DNA of 39,592 nt from an uncultured Acidobacteriia bacterium (GTDB lineage: Bacteria > Acidobacteriota > Terriglobia > Bryobacterales > Bryobacteraceae), in the NCBI GenBank assembly GCA_903929755.1, contig CAIYVZ010000083.1, positions 1-39,592 of the forward strand. The letters run 5' to 3'. The position numbers and the translations under genes were made by a program. The notes beneath the pieces are model-generated. The model was not told the DNA's origin, did no database searches, and was given only the letters and a program-made list of their open reading frames with translations. Below are positions 22,685-30,683 of this stretch, piece after piece (within the stretch, counting starts at the first letter, position 1; each line of letters opens with the position of its first letter).

Positions 22685-23469
22685 AGTTCGCGCAGCAGGC
22701 CGATGAGCGTGCTCTTCATCCTCTCGCCCACTTCCAGAACTTCCGAGTGGTTGAGCTTCTGGTCAATAACGCCGGCTGCATGGTTGGTGACGCAGGAGAT
22801 GCCGAGGACCTTCATGCCCATATGATTGGCGGCAAGGGTCTCAGGGACGGTGGACATGCCGACGAGGTCGGCGCCGATGGTCCGCATGTAGCGGATTTCA
22901 GCCGGAGTTTCGTAGCTGGGCCCGGGGACGGCTACGTAGACCCCTTCCGCAAGCGTAAGGCCCATCTGTGCGCCGGCGGTCCGGGCAATCACGCGGAAAC
23001 TTTTGTCGTAGGCCTCGCTCATATCCGGGAAACGCGGTCCCAGGGAAACGTCGTTGGGGCCGGATAACGGATTCTGGCCGAGGAGATTGATGTGGTCGGA
23101 AATCAGCACCAGGTCACCTGGTTTGTAGTTGCGATTGATGCCACCGGCGGCGTTGGTCAGGATAATCGCTTCGACGCCTAACTCGCGTAAAGTGCGGATG
23201 CCATAAACGGCCTGGTGCGCCGTATAGCCTTCATAGAGATGCGCACGGCCAGCCAGCGCCGCCACGGGTATACCGTCCACTGAGCCGACGACCAGTTTTC
23301 CCGCATGTCCAACGGCGGTTGATTGCGGCCAGCCGGGGATATCGCCATAGGGGATGGTCTGCGCGTCATCCAGAGAGTCTGCGAAAGCTCCCAGGCCGCT
23401 GCCAAGGACGACGGCGATCTTCGGAGTAACGGAGAGCAACGGGCGGAGGTATTCAGCGGCAGGTGACAT
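22669..23469 (-). CDS. punA: Purine nucleoside phosphorylase
   Basis: 266 residues from the ATG at 23469, which overlaps the transporter stop (TAATG); an upstream ATG at 23493 is less likely. It is of the low-molecular-mass trimeric class, splitting inosine and guanosine to base and ribose 1-phosphate. Motifs: VVLGSGLG (phosphate loop), GRAHLYEGY, TNAAGGIN, VPGPSYETPAEIRY, GADLVGMSTVPE and SCVTNHAAG with the Asn that favours 6-oxopurines. It sits between NupC and cytidine deaminase in the nucleoside cluster. Confidence 0.95.
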   Translation of the reverse strand: MSPAAEYLRPLLSVTPKIAVVLGSGLGAFADSLDDAQTIPYGDIPGWPQSTAVGHAGKLVVGSVDGIPVAALAGRAHLYEGYTAHQAVYGIRTLRELGVEAIILTNAAGGINRNYKPGDLVLISDHINLLGQNPLSGPNDVSLGPRFPDMSEAYDKSFRVIARTAGAQMGLTLAEGVYVAVPGPSYETPAEIRYMRTIGADLVGMSTVPETLAANHMGMKVLGISCVTNHAAGVIDQKLNHSEVLEVGERMKSTLIGLLRELCRKL

Positions 23470-24677
23470 TAGAGCAGGATTCCGGCAATGCACGCCGACA
23501 TGAAGTTTGCCATAGTTCCGGCAGCCACAGCGCGCAGGCCCAGGCGGGCAAGATCGGATTTACGGCTGGGGGCAAGGGCTCCAATGCCGCCAATCTGGAT
23601 GGCGATGGAACTGAAATTGGCGAAGCCACAGAGGGCGTAGGTGGCGATTGTGAAGGACTTATTGTCCAGATGGGCGCGTACCTTGCCCAGATCAATAAAA
23701 GCGATGAATTCGTTGGTGACGAGCCGTTCGCCCAGCAAACGGCCGATGGTGGAGCAGTCTTCCCACTTCACGCCCATCAGCCAGGCAATGGGGGAGAAGA
23801 CCATACCGAACAGGTCTTCCATGGAGGCTGGAATGAAGGCGACGACGCCATGGCCCCACTTGAAGATGCCATTTACCATCGCGATCAGCGCGAGGAACGC
23901 GATCAGCATGGCGGCAATATTGAGAACCAGGTGGAGGCCGTCGGCAGCGCCCTGGGCAGCCGCGTCGATGACGTTGACGGCCGTATTTGGCAGCTTCACT
24001 TCCACTTTGCCCGCTGTGACGGGTGTCCCGATTTCCGGCTGGAAGATTTTGGACAGCATGATGGTGGCGGGCGCGGTCATAATGACGGCGGTCAACAGGT
24101 GTCGGATCTCAACATGCGCCATCAAAACGTAAGCGGCCATCACGGCGCCCGAAACGTGGGCCATGCCGCTCACCATAATGGTGAATAACTCGGATTCCGT
24201 CATACCGGCAAGGAAGGGCTTAATGGTGAGGGGAGCTTCGGTCTGGCCCATGAAGATGCTGGCGGCCACGTTGAGGGATTCCGCGCCGCTGGCTCCCATA
24301 ATCCGCTGCATCCCGATGGCGAAAACCTTCACGATCCACTGCATGATGCCCAGGTAATAGAGGATGGAGAAAAACGAGGCGATGAAGATGATGATGGGCA
24401 GAACCTGGAAGGCAAAAATCACCGGTCCGGCCCCCAGTTCCTGGCCAAAGACAAAGGTGCTGCCCGCCTTGGTGTAATCCAGCATGGCGGCGACGCCGGT
24501 ACTGGCGGCCTGGAAGATATTTCCGAAAGAGGTCTTTAAAACCAAAAGGGCAAAGGCAAACTGCAAGCCCATGCCCCATAAAACGATTGATAATTTAATT
24601 TGACGCTTGTGTTTTGAAAAAAGCCAGGCGACACCCAAAATGGCGACGAGGCCGAGTAGTCCGGTAAAACGGCTCAT
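23469..24677 (-). CDS. nupC: NupC-type concentrative nucleoside transporter
   Basis: 402 residues with about eight to ten membrane helices. Members of the CNT family import nucleosides with H+ or Na+. Diagnostic motifs are MGQTEAPLTIKPFL (re-entrant loop 1 region), ISGMAHVSGAVMAAYV-like helix (here VSGMAHVSGAVMAAYV), LVTNEFIAF, and the family hallmark CGFANFSSIAIQIGGIGAL. The ribosome binding site CCGGAAACAGCT is close to the start. It lies between pyrimidine and purine nucleoside phosphorylases and would supply both with substrate. Confidence 0.95.
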   Translation of the reverse strand: MSRFTGLLGLVAILGVAWLFSKHKRQIKLSIVLWGMGLQFAFALLVLKTSFGNIFQAASTGVAAMLDYTKAGSTFVFGQELGAGPVIFAFQVLPIIIFIASFFSILYYLGIMQWIVKVFAIGMQRIMGASGAESLNVAASIFMGQTEAPLTIKPFLAGMTESELFTIMVSGMAHVSGAVMAAYVLMAHVEIRHLLTAVIMTAPATIMLSKIFQPEIGTPVTAGKVEVKLPNTAVNVIDAAAQGAADGLHLVLNIAAMLIAFLALIAMVNGIFKWGHGVVAFIPASMEDLFGMVFSPIAWLMGVKWEDCSTIGRLLGERLVTNEFIAFIDLGKVRAHLDNKSFTIATYALCGFANFSSIAIQIGGIGALAPSRKSDLARLGLRAVAAGTMANFMSACIAGILL

Positions 24678-24718
24678 AGCTGTTTCCGGGAATACATCGG
24701 CCTCGCCTTCATGTTTTT

Positions 24719-26044
24719 TTAGCCGACGACTTCCAGAATGAGCTCGCGCTCTTCCGGACGCGCGTTGGAGACGCGGAAGGCGTCTTCCACAAGGTCAGCC
24801 GCTTCGTCCAGGTGCTCTTCGCCCGTGTAGTACAGGCGGCAGAGAACGGAGCCAGCTTCGACTTTTTCGCCAACTTTGACTTCAAGGATTACGCCGACGG
24901 CGTGATCGATAACGTCTTCCTTCACCATGCGGCCAGCACCCATCATCTGGGAAGCGCGGCCAATGTCTTCGGCCTTGATGGCGCTCACGAAACCAGCGCG
25001 CGGCGAGAGTACTTCGCGCATGCCAGTTGCGTTCGGCAGCAGGTCGAAGCGGTCCAGGGCCTGCGGATTGCCGCCCTGTGCCTGCACAACCTGGCGGAAT
25101 TTCTTGTACGCGGAACCATCCATCAGCTTGTCTTCGGCCAGTTTGCGGGCTTCGTCCAGCGTGGGGGTGATCTTGCCGAGGAAAATCATACGCGCAGCCA
25201 GTTCCAGGCTGAGGCGCGTCAGGTCGGCCGGGCCAGCCTTCTGCAGAGTCTGCGAGACTTCCATCACTTCCAGAGCGTTGCCAACGGCATAGCCGAGAGG
25301 CTGGTTCATGTCGGTGATGAGCGCCTGGACCTTCTTGTCCATGCGGCGGCCAATGCCAACCATGGCTTGCGCCAGGCGTCGGGCTTCCACCTGCGTCTTC
25401 ATGAAGGCACCATTGCCAACCTTCACGTCGAGCACGAGGGCGTCTATGCCTTCCGCCATCTTCTTCGACATGATGGACGAAGCGATGAGCGGTACGGATT
25501 CCACGGTGCCAGTGACATCGCGGAGCGCGTAGATGCGGTTATCGGCAGGCGACACTTCGTCGTTCTGGCCAATAAAACAGAGCCCGAGTTCAGCGAGCTG
25601 AGCACGGAACTGCTCCACGGTCAGATCGGTTCGGAAGCCGGGGATGGACTCCAGCTTGTCCAGGGTGCCGCCGGTGTGGCCCAGGCCACGTCCGGAAATC
25701 ATCGGCACCACCACGCCAGCAGCGGCCGCGATCGGAGCACAGATCAGACTGGTTTTATCGCCAACCCCACCCGTGGAGTGTTTATCTACTTTCACTCCCG
25801 GGATCTCGGTCAGCGAAATCACTTCGCCGGACTGCATCATGCTCTCGGTCAGGGCACTTATTTCTCTGTCCGTCATACCGCCAAAATAGGTCGCCATGAG
25901 GAAGGCGGCCATCTGGTAATCCGGAATTTCACCCGTGGTGTATCCGTTCACAAGGAACTGGATCTCTTCCACACTTAGCTCATCAGCCCCACGTTTCCGC
26001 AGGATCAGGTCGACAGTACGCATGATAAGTAAAGATGGTACCAC
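24719..26044 (-). CDS. pdp: Pyrimidine-nucleoside/thymidine phosphorylase
   Basis: 441 residues from 26044 (AAAGGG eight bases upstream); the ATG at 26023, giving MRTVDLILRKRG, fits the family's usual start and is an alternative. It phosphorolyses uridine, thymidine and deoxyuridine. The signature KHSTGGVGDKTSLI, followed by MISGRGLGHTGGTLDKLES, is intact, as is the DMNQPLGYAVGNALEV block. The C-terminal beta domain (VGVILEVKVGEKVEAGSVLC, TGEEHLDEAADL) is complete. It is the first nucleoside gene of the cluster, 41 bases before nupC. Specificity between thymidine and general pyrimidine types is not fixed by eye. Confidence 0.93.
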   Translation of the reverse strand: MVPSLLIMRTVDLILRKRGADELSVEEIQFLVNGYTTGEIPDYQMAAFLMATYFGGMTDREISALTESMMQSGEVISLTEIPGVKVDKHSTGGVGDKTSLICAPIAAAAGVVVPMISGRGLGHTGGTLDKLESIPGFRTDLTVEQFRAQLAELGLCFIGQNDEVSPADNRIYALRDVTGTVESVPLIASSIMSKKMAEGIDALVLDVKVGNGAFMKTQVEARRLAQAMVGIGRRMDKKVQALITDMNQPLGYAVGNALEVMEVSQTLQKAGPADLTRLSLELAARMIFLGKITPTLDEARKLAEDKLMDGSAYKKFRQVVQAQGGNPQALDRFDLLPNATGMREVLSPRAGFVSAIKAEDIGRASQMMGAGRMVKEDVIDHAVGVILEVKVGEKVEAGSVLCRLYYTGEEHLDEAADLVEDAFRVSNARPEERELILEVVG

Positions 26045-26105
26045 GTTAACCCTTTGAAAGGATTAGGTTATTTATCGAAGGGGCGCTGAAACCCCGGATT
26101 GTGGG

Positions 26106-26825
26106 TTATTCCGACGCCAACAGGTCATCGGGCGCCGCGGCCAGGTCTTCCGGGCGGCCCACATCGAGCCAGGCCCCCTGCATTTCGAACATCCTCACAA
26201 GTTGGCGCTTCGCGATGAGTTGCTCAATGGCTGCGGTAATCTCGTACTCGCCGCGGCTGGAGCGGGGGATTGTTTCAATCTCGCGAAAGATCCGGGGGCG
26301 CATGGAGTACAGTCCGGCCGAGTTCCAGTTGGTTGTGGAAGTGCCAGGGGGCGGCTTCTCGATGATGCGGGTGACGCGGCCATCGGGCGAGGCATAGACG
26401 GCGGCGCCACGCCAGGGATCGGCTGCCCACTTGACTCCGAGAACGGTGGCTGCGCCGGAGTTCTCAAGCTCAGTCCCAATTCCGGCGTAGTTTTCGGCCG
26501 GGGTAATGATGTCGCCAAACGTCAGCAAAAAGGGCTCGTCTCCGATGAAAGTGCGGCCCAGTTTGACGGCTGACGCGGTACCATCCACCACTTCCTGCGC
26601 GACGAACGAGATCCCGGGGAAATTTCGGAAATGTGCCTGTAGCAGATCCCGCCGGTAGCCCACCACCAGCAGAATCTCTTCGATCCCGACGCTTTGCAGG
26701 CGGCGGACAATGTGTTCCAGCATGGGGGCATCGCCCACCCGGAGCATCGGCTTTGGAGTTTCCTCAGTCAGTTCCCCCATGCGGGTACCGCGGCCCGCAG
26801 CCAGGACAATGGCTTTGCGAATCAT
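26106..26825 (-). CDS. Sugar-phosphate nucleotidyltransferase
   Basis: 239 residues, a single catalytic Rossmann-like domain. The signature AIVLAAGRGTRMGELTEETP, with KPML after it, binds nucleotide and phosphate. Other blocks are VDGTASAVKLGRTFIGDEPF, the metal-binding FGD in LLTFGD, IIEKPPPG, and SAGLYSMRPRIF. It activates a sugar 1-phosphate to an NDP-sugar; the absence of a left-handed helix domain fits RmlA- or mannose-1-phosphate guanylyltransferase-like short forms. It is 61 bases upstream of pdp and six bases downstream of the cytochrome gene, on the same strand. Confidence 0.87.
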   Translation of the reverse strand: MIRKAIVLAAGRGTRMGELTEETPKPMLRVGDAPMLEHIVRRLQSVGIEEILLVVGYRRDLLQAHFRNFPGISFVAQEVVDGTASAVKLGRTFIGDEPFLLTFGDIITPAENYAGIGTELENSGAATVLGVKWAADPWRGAAVYASPDGRVTRIIEKPPPGTSTTNWNSAGLYSMRPRIFREIETIPRSSRGEYEITAAIEQLIAKRQLVRMFEMQGAWLDVGRPEDLAAAPDDLLASE

Positions 26826-26831
26826 CCTGTT

Positions 26832-27365
26832 TTAATATGCCTTCAGGTATTCAAACAGGGCTTTGCGGCCAGTCTCGTCGAGCCAGTCTTTGAGCGGCGG
26901 CGCTGTGAGTGGTGGCTGCCCACCGTGTCCGTTTTCGATGAGCGGGATCCACTCGGGCTGGAACTTGCCACGGAGATCGGGGCCGGGCGCGGTCCGCGCC
27001 GCCGGGTCGTGGCAGCTCATGCAATGGGCTCGAAAAAGTGTTTCGCCGTGCGCCTCGGTTTTCGGCGCTGGACGACCTCGCAGGGTCTGCAAATAAGAGA
27101 TCAGGTCGTCGATCTCCTGCGGCCGGAAGGAGTACTGGAAGGATGGCATCCCGTTGTAGCCTTCCTCAATGATCGTCCGGACATTCTCCGCATCAACGCG
27201 CTTACCGTTGCGGAGTGTCACCTTGCCGAAGAGGGTTCGGAGAGACGGTCCCATTTTTCTGTCATCCGTATCCGTGTTGTGGCAGCCGGCGCAGGACCGG
27301 AATAACTCGCGACCCTTTACCGGATCACCCGCCAGCAGGAACATCATGAGCGCGACGGGCAACAT
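26832..27365 (-). CDS. Exported dihaem cytochrome c
   Basis: 177 residues with a short hydrophobic leader (LPVALMMFLLAG). Two haem-attachment motifs are visible: CAGCH at 25-29 and CMSCH at 115-119. Met73 in GMPSF is the likely axial ligand of the first haem. Two mono-haem cytochrome c domains of ~85 residues are linked by a Pro-rich segment (RGRPAPKTEA). It would carry electrons in the periplasm. It is six bases downstream of the cyclophilin gene. Confidence 0.88.
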   Translation of the reverse strand: MLPVALMMFLLAGDPVKGRELFRSCAGCHNTDTDDRKMGPSLRTLFGKVTLRNGKRVDAENVRTIIEEGYNGMPSFQYSFRPQEIDDLISYLQTLRGRPAPKTEAHGETLFRAHCMSCHDPAARTAPGPDLRGKFQPEWIPLIENGHGGQPPLTAPPLKDWLDETGRKALFEYLKAY

Positions 27366-27371
27366 GGCAAT

Positions 27372-27986
27372 TTACTGGGCGACTCGGGCGGTTTTGATGT
27401 AATCGAGGTTGGGGAACTCGCGCTCCAGGTACTTGTTCCCCTCATCTTTAATTCGCATCTGGTCGGGGCGCTCGCCGTCGCCAGAATAAAGCTGGTCCAC
27501 AATGTCCATCCCGCTCACCACCTTACCGATGGGGGCAAAACCCATCGGATCGAGGCGGCTGTTCTCGCCGTAGTTGATGAACATGTGGGTGCTGCGGCTG
27601 TTAGGCGCGCTGGTGGCGGCGAAGCTGAGGGTGCCGCGCTCGTTCGTCGCCTTGATCGGGTCGTCAGGAATGCGGACGTCCCAGGCGGCGGAAACTGCCG
27701 GATCGGCGGCGGCGCCCCACTGGACCATGAAGCCCGGAACCACACGGTAATAGCGGGCTCCGTCGAAATACTTCGTTTTCACGAGGTTGTAAAAACGGTC
27801 TGCGCCGTTCGGGGCCTGTTCGCGTGTCACTTCAACGACGAAGGGGCCTTTTGAAGTCTCGAAATTCACGCGGAAAACGGCGGGAGCGGTCTCCTCGGCG
27901 GGAGCTTTCTGCGCGGTAGCGGTCTTCTGGCTGGAGCAGGCCGCCAGTACAAGCGCCAGCGGCAGGGCAAAAGTGGTCTTCTTCAT
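27372..27986 (-). CDS. Cyclophilin-type peptidyl-prolyl isomerase lipoprotein
   Basis: 204 residues from the ATG at 27986 (a GGGA lies nine bases upstream; 27995 is an alternative). The leader ends LAACSS, a lipobox, so the enzyme is a membrane-anchored lipoprotein. The cyclophilin core is clear: FETSKGPFVVEV, TKYFDGARYYRVVPGFMVQW, RGTLSFAATSAPNSRSTHMF and FAPIGKVVSGMDIVDQLY. The usual Ser-Gln-Phe-Phe of the active site reads STHMF here, which may change activity. It catalyses proline isomerisation during folding of exported proteins. First gene of the leftward cluster. Confidence 0.92.
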   Translation of the reverse strand: MKKTTFALPLALVLAACSSQKTATAQKAPAEETAPAVFRVNFETSKGPFVVEVTREQAPNGADRFYNLVKTKYFDGARYYRVVPGFMVQWGAAADPAVSAAWDVRIPDDPIKATNERGTLSFAATSAPNSRSTHMFINYGENSRLDPMGFAPIGKVVSGMDIVDQLYSGDGERPDQMRIKDEGNKYLEREFPNLDYIKTARVAQ

Positions 27987-28036
27987 AGTTCTCATCCCAT
28001 AATACCGGCGAGCGTGATTGCGATATGATTGCCTTG

Positions 28037-28876
28037 ATGAACCGCAGGAATTTCTTCTTCAGCTCAGCCGCGCTCGCGGCCCCGTTTGCCCTGTCTCCCG
28101 CTCAGGCGGCTGCGCCGGACGACCTCAAGTTGTCGGTGGCAACCTACTCGTTCCGCCAGTTCCAGCGCGACCTTTGCATTAAATATGTGAAGCAACTGGG
28201 GATTGAGTATGTGGACATCAAGGAATTTCACCTGCCCCAGACCGACTCCCTGAAGGCGATCGAAGCGGGCCGGAAGGCTTTCGATAAGGCGGGCCTCAAG
28301 GTTGTGGGCGGCGGGAACGTGTCGCTGCAGGAACCGGACGAAGCGGGTCTGCGGAAGCATTTTGAATATGCGAAGGCGGCTGGTTTCCCGATGATGATCT
28401 GTGCGCCGAATCACGATAACCTCGGCGCCATTGAAAAGCTGGCCAAAGAGTTCAATATCAAGATCGCGATTCATAATCACGGTCCGGAAGATAAGCATTT
28501 CCCGTCGCCGCAGAGCGTTCTGGATGCGGTGAAGGGGCTGGACGCGCGGATGGGCCTTTGCCTCGATATCGGCCACACGGCCCGTGCAGGCAAGGATCCG
28601 GTGGAAGCCATCGCGCTGGCCGGCCCGCGGCTCTTTGAACTCCACATGAAGGATTTGAAGGATGCCTCCGGTAACGGTGGTGGTTCCAACTTTGGCCAGG
28701 TACCGGTGGGCGATGGCGTTCTTCCGATTCCCGCGATCTTCAAGCAGTTGAAGAAGGTTGGGTACCAGGGTGTCTGCTCGCTTGAGTATGAGATCGATGC
28801 CGACGATCCGTTGCCTGGTATGCAGAAGTCCTTTGCGTACATGCGCGGTGTGATGGCCGGTCTTCGCGGCGCGTAA
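28037..28876 (+). CDS. Exported sugar-phosphate isomerase/epimerase-like TIM barrel
   Basis: 279 residues from the ATG at 28037, giving MNRRNFFFSSAALAAPFALS, a Tat signal. The mature part is an AP-endonuclease-2/xylose-isomerase-like barrel: EYVDIKEFHL, IAIHNHGPED, LCLDIGHTARAG, LFELHMKDLKD and a final CSLEYEID, the Glu, Asp and His positions expected to bind divalent metal. Such exported members in this phylum are annotated as sugar isomerase/epimerase but rarely tested. It is divergent from the cyclophilin and ten bases upstream of a thioesterase. Confidence 0.87.
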   Translation: MNRRNFFFSSAALAAPFALSPAQAAAPDDLKLSVATYSFRQFQRDLCIKYVKQLGIEYVDIKEFHLPQTDSLKAIEAGRKAFDKAGLKVVGGGNVSLQEPDEAGLRKHFEYAKAAGFPMMICAPNHDNLGAIEKLAKEFNIKIAIHNHGPEDKHFPSPQSVLDAVKGLDARMGLCLDIGHTARAGKDPVEAIALAGPRLFELHMKDLKDASGNGGGSNFGQVPVGDGVLPIPAIFKQLKKVGYQGVCSLEYEIDADDPLPGMQKSFAYMRGVMAGLRGA

Positions 28877-28885
28877 CGAGCCCGC

Positions 28886-29275
28886 ATGCCGAACATGGAA
28901 ATTGGGGCCACGCTCGAACAGGACGTGGTGGTACAGGATGAATTCGCCATCACGTTTCTGGGCCCGGGAGGGTCGCGCGTTCTGGCGACTCCCCGCATGA
29001 TCGGGTTAATGGAACGGACTTGCCGGGACCTGGTGCTGCCCATGCTGGATGAGGGGCAGGACACGGTGGGGACGCATGTGAATGTGTACCACCGCAAGGC
29101 TGCGCTGATGGGCTCCACCGTGAAGTTTTGGGCGGAGATGACGTCCGTGAGTCGGCGGCGGGTGCAGTTCAATGTGAAGGCCACGTTGCTGGACCCGGTG
29201 CGGGGTGAGATCGTCGTGGGTGACGGGACTCACGAACGGGCCATTATTGAGGTTCAGCACTTCGCTAAGGCGTAG
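28886..29275 (+). CDS. FlK-like hotdog-fold thioesterase
   Basis: 129 residues, single hotdog domain. The sequence ATPRMIGLMERTC, then DTVGTHVNVYHRKAALMGST, resembles the fluoroacetyl-CoA thioesterase FlK family. Thr35, Glu43 and His69 have the same spacing as the FlK triad Thr42, Glu50 and His76. The C-terminal GDGTHERAIIEV block is typical. It hydrolyses a small acyl-CoA; specificity for fluoroacetyl-CoA is not implied. It follows the isomerase by ten bases and is probably co-transcribed. Confidence 0.83.
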   Translation: MPNMEIGATLEQDVVVQDEFAITFLGPGGSRVLATPRMIGLMERTCRDLVLPMLDEGQDTVGTHVNVYHRKAALMGSTVKFWAEMTSVSRRRVQFNVKATLLDPVRGEIVVGDGTHERAIIEVQHFAKA

Positions 29276-29374
29276 CAGCTTGTCCAGGAATGACTGGTGA
29301 GTCTGTCGTATTCAGCATCGGCTCCAACCCAGAGCCATGTAATGGCGTCATCTGCGCGGAGGCCCAGCGCCCGA

Positions 29375-29521
29375 TATGAGCACCTGCGCGGACGCTGCAT
29401 CATGGCCGATTTCTACCGTGGGCGGGACGCGCTGCCGGCGCCGGACGCAGACCTCGATCTGCCCGACAAGATCCAGCGGATCGCGCTGGATCTTCCCTGC
29501 TACGGTTGGCCGCGACAATAG
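29375..29521 (+). pseudogene. IS3-family transposase OrfB fragment
   Basis: The frame reads RCIMADFYRGRDALPAPDAD and then DKIQRIALDLPCYGWPR before a TAG at 29519. The sequence E/D-x-IQ-x-IAL-x-x-PCYGWPR is the N-terminal region of IS3-family OrfB transposases just before the helix-turn-helix (usually followed by R/K-IT-x-EL-x-RRG). Everything after, including the DDE catalytic core, is missing, as is OrfA. A dead remnant showing past IS insertion here. Confidence 0.65.
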
Positions 29522-29569
29522 TCACTGCGAAGTAATAAGTGGGCGCACCTGGAAGTTAGTTAGTCACCG

Positions 29570-29754
29570 TGGCGGAAGCACATGCGTTCGGTTCAAAAGA
29601 GTTGAAGCGCTGCCCTGAGTGTCACGGCAAGGTGCGAATTGCTGCGGGCGGCAGGGAAGACACCTGCACACTACGAGCACCCGACAGGATAGGACGGCTG
29701 TTTTCATAGCTGCAGATATTGCGGCGAACGCAGCCCGCATCGTGAGCCATTGGA
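29570..29754 (+). pseudogene. Frameshifted zinc-ribbon protein remnant
   Basis: One frame gives AHAFGSKELKRCPECHGKVR with a CPEC zinc-ribbon start; another frame, from about 29670, gives HYEH, then a TAG, then FHSCRYCGERSPHREPLE. Together they look like a small zinc-ribbon protein of the KRCPEC-GKVR ... HFEH ... C-x-x-C type, broken by a frameshift and a stop. No intact version exists here. Confidence 0.4.
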
Positions 29755-29758
29755 GTAA

Positions 29759-29780
29759 GTCAGTTTCGTTTCAAACTGAC
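29759..29780. repeat. Inverted repeat, possible IS end
   Basis: GTCAGTTT and AAACTGAC form a perfect 8-bp inverted repeat around six bases. On the minus strand it reads GTGGGTCAGTTTGAAACG, resembling terminal sequences of some IS families. It sits in the remnant-rich stretch, so a leftover IS end is plausible but unproven. Confidence 0.35.
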
Positions 29781-29783
29781 CCA

Positions 29784-30072
29784 CTACGTCCCAATGACCT
29801 TCAGCGCCGCTGCCGGGCTCTCGAACGCAAGATAGTCGGCGATGGCTTCAAGGTCTGCCGCCGCTTCCGGAGTCCAGCAGATTCCCTCGATCAGCCGACC
29901 CGATACCTTTTCGTATAGCCGCTTCAAACCGGGCGTCGGCGTCCAGCGCTGCCGGCACCGGCTGCAGGACAAAGGGTAGGCCTGGCTTGCCGGCCAGCGC
30001 CCTGACTTCGGAAAGACAACGTGCCCCCGTAGTCAGTTTATCCAGATTCTCCGCTGAGCCCGAAGCCGTCAC
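29784..30072 (-). pseudogene. Degenerate type II toxin-antitoxin remnant (ParE-like plus antitoxin tail)
   Basis: At 29784-29894 the minus strand encodes GICWTPEAAADLEAIADYLA followed by FESPAAALKVI, the conserved N-terminal part of RelE/ParE-type toxins (W-x-PEA-x-x-DL-x-x-I-x-DY), ending prematurely after about 35 residues. In another frame just upstream (to 30072) ARFEAAIRKGIGSADRGNLL resembles the tail of a short antitoxin of the ParD/CopG type. No clean start codon precedes the toxin part. Both genes appear truncated and inactive. Confidence 0.45.
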
Positions 30073-30389
30073 ATCCGCTCAATATCCGCCAAAATCGTCG
30101 CCAGCGCCTTCCGGAACTGCTCCGGACTAATAATCGGGAACACCTTCGCATCCAGCAACTTCAGGGTATGCTCCAGATCATCCGACAGTAACGCAACCGC
30201 CGCCGGCATTGGGTCCTTTGGGGAACTCGCCGGCTCCACCTTATACTGGCGCGCCAGAAACACCGGGCGCGACAGCACAATCACCACCCGCAGCGGCTCA
30301 TCCCCCTTCCGTTCCTCCGGCTTTACCCCATCCAGCACCGAATGGCAGAAGAACTGCTGCATCGCAGCCTTCCCTGCCAGCGACTGCAC
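30069..30389 (-). pseudogene. C-terminal fragment of a VWA-type secreted protein
   Basis: 106 codons from a GTG directly after an in-frame TAG. The text has LRVVIVLSRPVFL and, at the end, SPEQFRKALATILADI, which I associate with the C-terminal part of VWFA-like secreted proteins common in Solibacter-type genomes. No signal peptide or MIDAS motif is present, so it seems a 5'-truncated remnant. Family call is tentative. Confidence 0.35.
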
Positions 30390-30683
30390 GTCCTATGGGT
30401 CCCGCGGCGCAAAGGCCTTATGGCCCTGCATAGTTTCTCTTGCCTGTTCCGCAGCCTCGGCGTAGCCCGATGACAACTTTCGCCCGCTCCCTGGGCACCA
30501 GCCACATCATCCCTGCCGCCACCACCAGCATCCACCTGCGAGGCTACGTCGTCCCCCGCCTTGCTGCACAAGTGACAGCCCGTAAGCGATTCCACCTTTG
30601 CCGTTCGCCGCAATCTGCCCTGGGCGCTCCTGTCTCTCGCGAACCCCCTCGGCCTTGCCGGTGTCCAATCACGCGCTGCGGGG

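Noticed and set aside
24812-25978. 388-codon open frame antisense to pdp
   Set aside because: Mirror frame of a highly conserved enzyme; His-rich translation without motifs.
26045-26105. GGGG/CCCC hairpin between the nucleotidyltransferase and pdp as a terminator
   Set aside because: The stem is only four base pairs with an 8-base loop and has no T tract.
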